Positions 7,621 to 12,452 of a stretch of 12,452 nucleotides of DNA are shown piece after piece (the stretch's first letter is position 1; every line of letters starts with the position of its first letter). The DNA is taken from assembly GCA_047635375.1 (NCBI GenBank), contig JBLIKP010000070.1, forward strand, positions 1-12,452. Reading direction: 5' to 3'. The notes below the pieces were generated by a model, which was not told where the DNA came from, did no database searches, and saw only the letters and a list, made by a program, of their open reading frames with translations. The position numbers were made by a program, and so were the translations under genes. The DNA comes from JBLIKP01 sp047635375. GTDB taxonomy: Bacteria; Bacteroidota; Bacteroidia; Sphingobacteriales; Sphingobacteriaceae.

Positions 7621-7643
7621 TGATTGTGAAGAGTTAACAATCA
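7621..7643. repeat. Perfect 7-base inverted repeat in the leader of the VOC gene
   Basis: TGATTGT (7621-7627) and ACAATCA (7637-7643) are perfect reverse complements separated by nine bases. The site lies in the 66-base spacer, 8 bases upstream of the VOC start codon. There is no U-tract after it in the minus-strand sense, so it is not a standard terminator for the DUF5686 gene. It could be an operator or a leader hairpin, but its short length leaves chance as an option. Confidence 0.35.
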
Positions 7644-7679
7644 CTTATTGAAATTTGTTGCAAAAAATAATCGGTGAAA

Positions 7680-10085
7680 TTATTTAGAAGTGATGTTGAA
7701 AGTGACTTTTACCGAAATATTATCTTGATAATTTTCATGTGAATAAGGCCCCCAACGATAAAAGATTCCTGTTCCTAATCCCAAATAGGCAAGGTTCAAA
7801 TAATTAAACTTAATCAGGTTTTGAAATTGAATTCCTGACTCGAAAAAACCTTTTTCCTTGGTTAAATAGTCCACACCGAATTGAGCATTATAAGGAGCCA
7901 ATTCTCCCCAACTAGAATTTTGTGAAACTACAATCTGAGGTGAAAAATTACGTGTTTTGAAAAGCAATGGACCAAAATTATGACTTATAAAAAGACTTAT
8001 ATAACGATCAGACAAAAATTCATAGGGCCTTAGCGTCTGGAAATAATCTTCAATAACCACGCTAAATTGTTCGTCAAAACTGCCCTCGCCAGTAAAAAGA
8101 AATCCATACGGAAGGGGAGAGTCAGAATATCCTGCGACAATTTTTAGCTTAGTCTCACCTATCAACTTAAAATACAATTTATAATCAATGGACCCTTCAA
8201 ACTTATTATAACTCCAATCCCCTAGATCATTAGCAATTCCCTTACTCCATGACATTAAAAAAATTGGCGATTTGGTACTCATACTCACCTTTTGACCAAA
8301 ACTCTCCACCAACTTTTCACCATAGGCATAGCGCAAGGTTACATTGCTTTCAAGATTCGAGTAATTAAAATTGGCGCTTGGAGGCGCAAAGATTGAAAAC
8401 TCCAAATATTTTGGGGTAATTTCTGATTGGCTAATGCTGGCCTTTACCTTAAAATATTTAAGAAAACGGACACCGGAAATTAATTTAAATTGTTTTACCC
8501 TTTCCATTCGAGCGGCAAGAAAATTCCTGAATCCATAAGTGGAGCCGCCGAATAAATCTAAATTGGACCGCCCGACTTCAAATAACGAATTGAAATACTC
8601 CCCTTTCAAAATAAACTCTGAATCACCTTCTGGAGCAAATTCAGCGGAAGCGCCATATTTCCAAGTTTTATCTTTTAATCCGTAACCGGCAAATCCACCA
8701 AGGGTGGCCATTTTTGAAATTTTCTCATTGGTAAACAAACCCAAACCAAGACGGTAATTTTCTACTTTATTAATCATTAAAGTATTAGGCAAGTCCAAAT
8801 CCAACCAGCCCAATGGAATTTTACTTTCGGCGAATTTTTCGCCCACCTTCAGTAACAAATCGAAATTTCCAGCCTTTCCAATGCTGTCCATTACTTCATA
8901 AGTTATCTCCTCTTTCGAGGTTAACTTCATCGCTCTTGTATTATCCCAAAAAATACTGTCTCTTGATGTTGCGTCTTCATTTGACTTCAGAGATATCGCC
9001 GAAAAGTCATTTCTGGTAAATGAAGGATTAATAACCACGTTGGTAATGTAGCTTTTACCATTACCACTGAAACCAATAGCCTTTGAAGGGTAATTTTTCG
9101 CGGAAATCTCAAAATTCAGCTGACTAGGAAACCAATATGAATTATCGATAAATGAATATTCTTGTTGAAATTTCAAATCAATAAACCCTATTTCGGCAGG
9201 CTGCGCAAGAACATTCTTAATTGCATAACCATTTGTACTAATGTAAAGCTCACCAATTAAGCCATCAAAATTCTTTCCCTTTTTAGGTTTAAATGATAGA
9301 ATATAGGTTGTGTCAACTCCGAAAAAAAGAGTGTCCTCAATCCGAAAATCGTATTTTCTTAGACTACCATTGGCAATTGGGTTCAAATAATTCTGATCTA
9401 GAATTTTTAGGTTTTCCTCATAAAATGAAAAGGGCTGAAAGTCGGTCGCGAGCGTTGTGAATGTTGGGTTTGTAAACCCTGAAACTTTACTTCCTAAAAT
9501 AACTTCTTGACTTAAATCGGGACCTAGAAATCTACGTTCTGTTGCAGATTCCATGACCATCATATGGCCGCCTTTTAAGTTTTTATTTATTTTTTCTAAA
9601 GACGAATCGGCGGATGCTGGTCCATTAAATTTAAAATCAAATATGGTCTTGTTATATGAGCTATAGCTGAAGCTTTTTAAATTTTCGGGATTATGGGAAT
9701 CCTTGTTTGCAATAACTTTACGTATTATCCGATTGGCAGGATTTACGCCCGCCACAACCACAACCTCATCAAGATTAATTAAGGCTCGATCAAGCTCAAT
9801 TTCAAACTCTGATTCACCTGATTGTATATAAATCTCTTTGGTTTTATACCCTACATATTTTAGGGTAATTGATTGCAAAATCTCATTTGAAAAAAAGGAA
9901 AATTGCCCGTCTATATTCGAACTTGTCCCCTGTTTAGGATTATTATTAAAGATTAAATTCACAAAGGCCAATGGCTCTTTGGTTTCCCCGTCTTTAATTA
10001 TTCCGCTCACTTTTTCCTGGCCATATATTTTGTTTGCGCATAGGGCGAAAATTAAAACTGGTAGAAAAAATCTGAGGAATCCCAT
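7680..10085 (-). CDS. DUF5686 outer-membrane protein with CarboxypepD_reg-like N-terminal domain
   Basis: This 801-residue exported protein has a signal peptide (about 1-22, ending IYG). A carboxypeptidase-regulatory-like beta-sandwich follows (about 24-100: SGIIKDGETKEPLAFVNL, then LKYVGYKTKEI), the same fold found at the N-terminus of SusC-type proteins. A short linker with DEVVVVAG leads to the DUF5686 block NPANRIIRKVI (115-125) and SFSYSSYNK (138-146). The C-terminal half (about 400-801) is rich in alternating aromatic and polar strands and ends in a strand VKVTFNITSK, consistent with an outer-membrane beta-barrel. No TonB plug region is seen, so it is not a SusC-type transporter. The molecular function of DUF5686 proteins is not known to me; they are typical of Bacteroidota. 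The gene starts 24 bases after the secreted VOC gene and is probably in the same transcript. Confidence 0.85.
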   Translation of the reverse strand: MGFLRFFLPVLIFALCANKIYGQEKVSGIIKDGETKEPLAFVNLIFNNNPKQGTSSNIDGQFSFFSNEILQSITLKYVGYKTKEIYIQSGESEFEIELDRALINLDEVVVVAGVNPANRIIRKVIANKDSHNPENLKSFSYSSYNKTIFDFKFNGPASADSSLEKINKNLKGGHMMVMESATERRFLGPDLSQEVILGSKVSGFTNPTFTTLATDFQPFSFYEENLKILDQNYLNPIANGSLRKYDFRIEDTLFFGVDTTYILSFKPKKGKNFDGLIGELYISTNGYAIKNVLAQPAEIGFIDLKFQQEYSFIDNSYWFPSQLNFEISAKNYPSKAIGFSGNGKSYITNVVINPSFTRNDFSAISLKSNEDATSRDSIFWDNTRAMKLTSKEEITYEVMDSIGKAGNFDLLLKVGEKFAESKIPLGWLDLDLPNTLMINKVENYRLGLGLFTNEKISKMATLGGFAGYGLKDKTWKYGASAEFAPEGDSEFILKGEYFNSLFEVGRSNLDLFGGSTYGFRNFLAARMERVKQFKLISGVRFLKYFKVKASISQSEITPKYLEFSIFAPPSANFNYSNLESNVTLRYAYGEKLVESFGQKVSMSTKSPIFLMSWSKGIANDLGDWSYNKFEGSIDYKLYFKLIGETKLKIVAGYSDSPLPYGFLFTGEGSFDEQFSVVIEDYFQTLRPYEFLSDRYISLFISHNFGPLLFKTRNFSPQIVVSQNSSWGELAPYNAQFGVDYLTKEKGFFESGIQFQNLIKFNYLNLAYLGLGTGIFYRWGPYSHENYQDNISVKVTFNITSK

Positions 10086-10109
10086 TCGTTAAAATATCAA
10101 ATTAGGCAC

Positions 10110-10559
10110 TTAATTATTTGCTTTAAAATGGGGGTTAAAAATTAGTCCTATAAGATTCCCCCATGGATCTCTGAGGGTTGCCGTCATCAATTCTCCGCCC
10201 ACGTTCATTGGTTCCTCATGTGCTGTGGCCCCTAAATCTAAAAAGCGTTGATATTCTTTTTTTATATCCTTAACGCCCCAAAGAGTTTGGACATTTTCTG
10301 CTTGATGAGTTTTATCAGGCTCCATTGTCTGAAGCCCCAATTCATAGTCGTTGATATTAAATCCAACGTAAAATGGCTCGTTAAAATAGGGTTTAATACC
10401 AAAGGCTTTTGTAACCCACGCCGTGGCTTTTTCCAAATCACCAACTTTATAAATTGTGGTTCTTAATCCTAGAATGGGGGACTCCATTTTTTCTTGTTTT
10501 TGGGCATTTACATTTAAAGCAAATGTAATAAAAACAATAATTGAAGCTGTTTTAAGCAT
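10110..10559 (-). CDS. Secreted VOC-fold (glyoxalase-like) protein lacking a metal site
   Basis: This 149-residue protein has an N-terminal signal peptide (about 1-19, MLKTASIIVFITFALNVNA) and one VOC domain: LGLRTTIYKVGDLEKATAW, then YFNEPFYVGF, ending with DPWGNLIGLIFNPHF. The usual VOC metal ligands are missing: the first strand has T/Y where His is expected, and the terminal strand has G-L-I where Glu normally sits. It therefore probably binds a ligand rather than catalysing metal-dependent chemistry (inference). The ATG at 10557-10559 overlaps the ClC stop (ATGCTTAA), so coupled translation is likely. A TTG further upstream at 10580 would add seven residues and was not used. An internal ATG at 10485-10487 (M25) would yield a cytosolic form beginning exactly at the VOC domain. 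Export of a VOC protein is unusual. Confidence 0.8.
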   Translation of the reverse strand: MLKTASIIVFITFALNVNAQKQEKMESPILGLRTTIYKVGDLEKATAWVTKAFGIKPYFNEPFYVGFNINDYELGLQTMEPDKTHQAENVQTLWGVKDIKKEYQRFLDLGATAHEEPMNVGGELMTATLRDPWGNLIGLIFNPHFKANN

Positions 10560-11940
10560 CTTCGGGAATGATTTTTCCAACCTTCTTTTTACCTAGTTCG
10601 CTTTGGTGGATTTCTCTTATATATTGATCTTTTAAGTGGTCATAAAATGAATGTCTAGCAACAGCCTGGGCCACCAAATTTGCCAATAATCCCGTAAGCA
10701 TAAGGTAGAAAATAATGCTGTGGCTATCGGTCATTTCCAACACCAAGATAGACGAGGTAAAAGGGCTTCTCGTTATTCCTGTTAGAAAACCCACCATTCC
10801 GCAGAGGATGATTAAGTTAGTCTCCGTTCCCGACAAATTAAGCCATCCTGAAACTACAGCTCCAATACTGGCGCCTGCACTTAGTGATGGAGCGAAAATT
10901 CCACCGGAGGCCCCAGTTGAAAAAGTGATGATGGGTCCTAAAAAACGAATTATTGGTACGTACCAATCCATCGATTTATCTGAAGAAAACAAGGTGTCAA
11001 CCATTATTTCTTTACCAGAACCAAACACTCGAAAGTCAACAAAATAGGCAATGGCAGCAAGTATTAGCCCGCAAGCCACGGTATAAATAACACGGTGACT
11101 ATTTTTGGTAAGTTTCTTTTTACGCTTGAAAACATTAAGGATGATTTTCCCCATCCACGAGCCTGCAAAACCAGCAATAATTGCCACAAATACTACCGCA
11201 AAAATAATCCAAACTGTAATGTTGTTTAGTTTTGGGTAGCCGATATAAAGGTAGGGACCTAAGAAGTTTAGCGCTGTTAAACCTGAAATAATCACCCCGG
11301 TGAGCAGAGCCGATTTGAAAAAACTAAAGTGAGTTTTTGTAAGCTCTTCGATTGTGAAAACGATTCCTCCAAGTGGAGTATTAAAAGCCGCTGCAAGACC
11401 CGCTGCTGAGCCAGTCACGATCATTATTCGCTTTGATACTTTTGGGTACCACTCAGGAAGCCAATCGTTAATTTTTTTGAAAATCGCCGCCGAAATCTGG
11501 ATCGTTGGGCCCTCACGGCCAATTGCACCACCACCCAAAACCATAATTAAACTGGACAAGACCTTAACCACTATCACCCTTAAGCTTAGGAGCTTATTAA
11601 CCTTGAAATTGTTTTTAGGGTTTGATAATTCTATTGCCGCACTAACCTGCGGGATTCCACTGCCTCTAGCGTAAGGAGCGTATTTTGTAACCAACCACCA
11701 AGCTAAAACGAAGGTTGCTGGGGTGATGAAAAAGAATAACCAGCTAGCATGAGTGTAGATGTAATGCGTTCCCATTTCAGCGTATGAAAAGAGCTTGGCA
11801 TAAAAAATCGCGAAAACACCCGTAACACTTGCTCCAATCCAAAAAGGAAGGGCATTAAGCAGATTCTTCTGATAATTTAAATTATCAATTGAGTCTAATT
11901 TTGCTTTTATTAAAAGGCGTATGGAATTGAGGGTCTTCAT
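10552..11940 (-). CDS. ClC-family chloride/proton antiporter
   Basis: This is a 462-residue inner-membrane protein with the ClC fold and no CBS domains. The chloride-selectivity motifs are all present: GSGIP at 93-97 (S94 matches S107 of E. coli ClC-ec1), GREGP at 141-145 with the gating glutamate E143, and GIFAP at 347-351. Y433 in HSFYDHL is a fair candidate for the central tyrosine. FNTPLGGIVFTIEEL (186-200) carries E198/E199, matching the region of the internal proton glutamate E203. Having both glutamates points to a 2 Cl-/1 H+ exchanger rather than a channel. The likely role is acid or anion homeostasis. The gene has its own promoter 17 bases upstream, and its stop codon overlaps the start of the secreted VOC gene. 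Confidence 0.92.
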   Translation of the reverse strand: MKTLNSIRLLIKAKLDSIDNLNYQKNLLNALPFWIGASVTGVFAIFYAKLFSYAEMGTHYIYTHASWLFFFITPATFVLAWWLVTKYAPYARGSGIPQVSAAIELSNPKNNFKVNKLLSLRVIVVKVLSSLIMVLGGGAIGREGPTIQISAAIFKKINDWLPEWYPKVSKRIMIVTGSAAGLAAAFNTPLGGIVFTIEELTKTHFSFFKSALLTGVIISGLTALNFLGPYLYIGYPKLNNITVWIIFAVVFVAIIAGFAGSWMGKIILNVFKRKKKLTKNSHRVIYTVACGLILAAIAYFVDFRVFGSGKEIMVDTLFSSDKSMDWYVPIIRFLGPIITFSTGASGGIFAPSLSAGASIGAVVSGWLNLSGTETNLIILCGMVGFLTGITRSPFTSSILVLEMTDSHSIIFYLMLTGLLANLVAQAVARHSFYDHLKDQYIREIHQSELGKKKVGKIIPEDA

Positions 11941-12055
11941 TTTCCGTTTGAGAAATGCAAAGGTAGTAGATATGATGACTCAATTGCAACCTAAAACAGA
12001 TATAATGAATTGATTGAGGAATTTAGTAACGACTTAACAACAAAGCATTTAAGAA
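11941..12055. other. Intergenic spacer upstream of the ClC gene
   Basis: These 115 bases separate the lipoprotein stop from the ClC start. The promoter-proximal half holds the -7/-33 pair described separately. The rest is AT-rich and shows no hairpin with a U-tract, so termination of the lipoprotein transcript is not evident. Confidence 0.55.
11958..11989 (-). promoter_or_regulatory. Bacteroidota-type sigma-ABfr promoter for the ClC operon
   Basis: On the minus strand, TACCTTTG (11965-11958) is an exact match to the Bacteroidota -7 consensus TAnnTTTG. A TTG (11989-11987) lies 21 bases upstream, within the range described for the -33 element of this phylum. The -7 element ends 17 bases before the ClC start codon, implying a short leader of roughly 10 bases. 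This is the only exact consensus promoter on the coding strand in the intergenic DNA here. It probably drives ClC, secreted VOC and DUF5686. Confidence 0.65.
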
Positions 12056-12452
12056 TTAATCCCAAACAAACTTCCAGGTACCATCACCTTGTCTTTTCCA
12101 AACCGTGTGAAAGGTCCCCTTTGATTCAATGGACCCAGTGGAATCTGTTTTTGTAAAAATGTATTCACCATAAGTGTATGCTAAATCACCAGCTTCGGCG
12201 ACAGCCACAAAATTAGGCGCCCAAGTTAGGGAAGAGTTCATTTGCGTATCAGACTTCGCATAGTAAGCAGCAATATTTTCTTTTCCCTTTATAACCTGAT
12301 TATTGCGCATGATTACCGCACCGTCATCAGCATAGGTTATGAAAGCCTTTTCAAGGCCTTCGTCTTGGGCAAGCTGACAAAATTCTTTTTCGGTTTTTAC
12401 AATCTGAGCCTTTACAGACTCCACATCAATAGCGCCTTTTGGCTGACAAGAA
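12056..12452 (-). CDS. DUF4440/SnoaL-like (NTF2-fold) lipoprotein, 5' end outside the window
   Basis: This frame is open to the end of the window, so the gene is truncated at its N-terminus. The visible 131 codons begin S-C-Q-P-K-G, which looks like a lipobox cysteine at the end of a type II signal peptide; the hydrophobic part lies beyond the window. The body is an NTF2-like domain of the DUF4440 type: an N-terminal helix with KTEKEFCQLA, ITYADDGAVIM, a GKENIAAYYA helix, AYTYGEYIF, and the closing strand TVWKRQGDGTWKFVWD, typical of these proteins. A GTG at 12422-12424 could be mistaken for a start but would discard the lipobox. The residues after Cys (QPKG) are not acidic, so surface display by a Bacteroidota lipoprotein export signal is not supported. 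Ligand and function are unknown. Confidence 0.82.
   Translation of the reverse strand, partial: SCQPKGAIDVESVKAQIVKTEKEFCQLAQDEGLEKAFITYADDGAVIMRNNQVIKGKENIAAYYAKSDTQMNSSLTWAPNFVAVAEAGDLAYTYGEYIFTKTDSTGSIESKGTFHTVWKRQGDGTWKFVWD

Noticed and set aside
7662..7670. TATTTTTTG on the minus strand as a promoter for the VOC/dsbD genes
   Set aside because: The spacer between TA and TTTG is three rather than two bases, and no TTG lies at the -33 distance.
10560..10580. TTG start seven codons upstream of the secreted VOC ATG
   Set aside because: It sits inside the ClC gene and adds acidic and polar residues before a normal signal peptide; the overlapping ATG is the better start.
10715..11047. Plus-strand open frame of 110 codons inside the ClC gene
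   Set aside because: It is antisense to conserved ClC helices, with no family resemblance or promoter.
1..12452. Defence island, phage, transposon, CRISPR or tRNA content
   Set aside because: No transposase, integrase, nuclease-type defence gene, repeat-spacer array or tRNA-like cloverleaf was recognised on either strand. The ComM ATPase is a conserved chromosomal gene rather than a defence component.

Overview
The window looks like chromosomal DNA from a member of the Bacteroidota, most likely the Flavobacteriia. Evidence for this is the DUF5686 outer-membrane protein with its carboxypeptidase-regulatory-like N-terminus, the Bacteroidota form of DsbD, a TAnnTTTG-type -7 promoter element, A-rich leaders without clear Shine-Dalgarno sites, and AT-rich short spacers. 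The genus cannot be fixed from the sequence alone.

All eleven genes lie on the minus strand, so transcription runs from high to low coordinates. In that order they are: a 5'-truncated DUF4440/NTF2-like lipoprotein (12452-12056); a ClC-type Cl-/H+ exchanger (11940-10552) behind a recognisable promoter; a secreted VOC-fold protein whose start overlaps the ClC stop (10559-10110); a DUF5686 outer-membrane protein (10085-7680); a cytosolic CatE-like VOC protein (7613-7119); a DsbD thiol:disulfide interchange protein (7067-5064); the sedoheptulose-7-phosphate isomerase GmhA (5057-4479); the YifB/ComM AAA+ ATPase (4376-2838); a GNAT acetyltransferase (2682-2248); an alanine/ornithine-racemase-family PLP enzyme (2228-1155); and an M20 amidohydrolase (1158-19).

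Three groups stand out. ClC, secreted VOC and DUF5686 are packed with an 8-base overlap and a 24-base gap, and form an envelope-directed unit. DsbD and GmhA are 6 bases apart and also serve the envelope (periplasmic thiol reduction, heptose precursor). GNAT, racemase and M20 hydrolase form a tight three-gene cassette (19-base gap, then an ATGA overlap). Together they could acylate, racemise and deacylate an amino acid. This cassette is the best candidate here for an undescribed pathway, but its substrate is unknown.

There is no gene-free stretch above 155 bases. I see no tRNA, rRNA, CRISPR array, insertion sequence, integrase or other sign of a mobile element, and no frameshifted gene. Much of the window is ordinary housekeeping and accessory chromosome.
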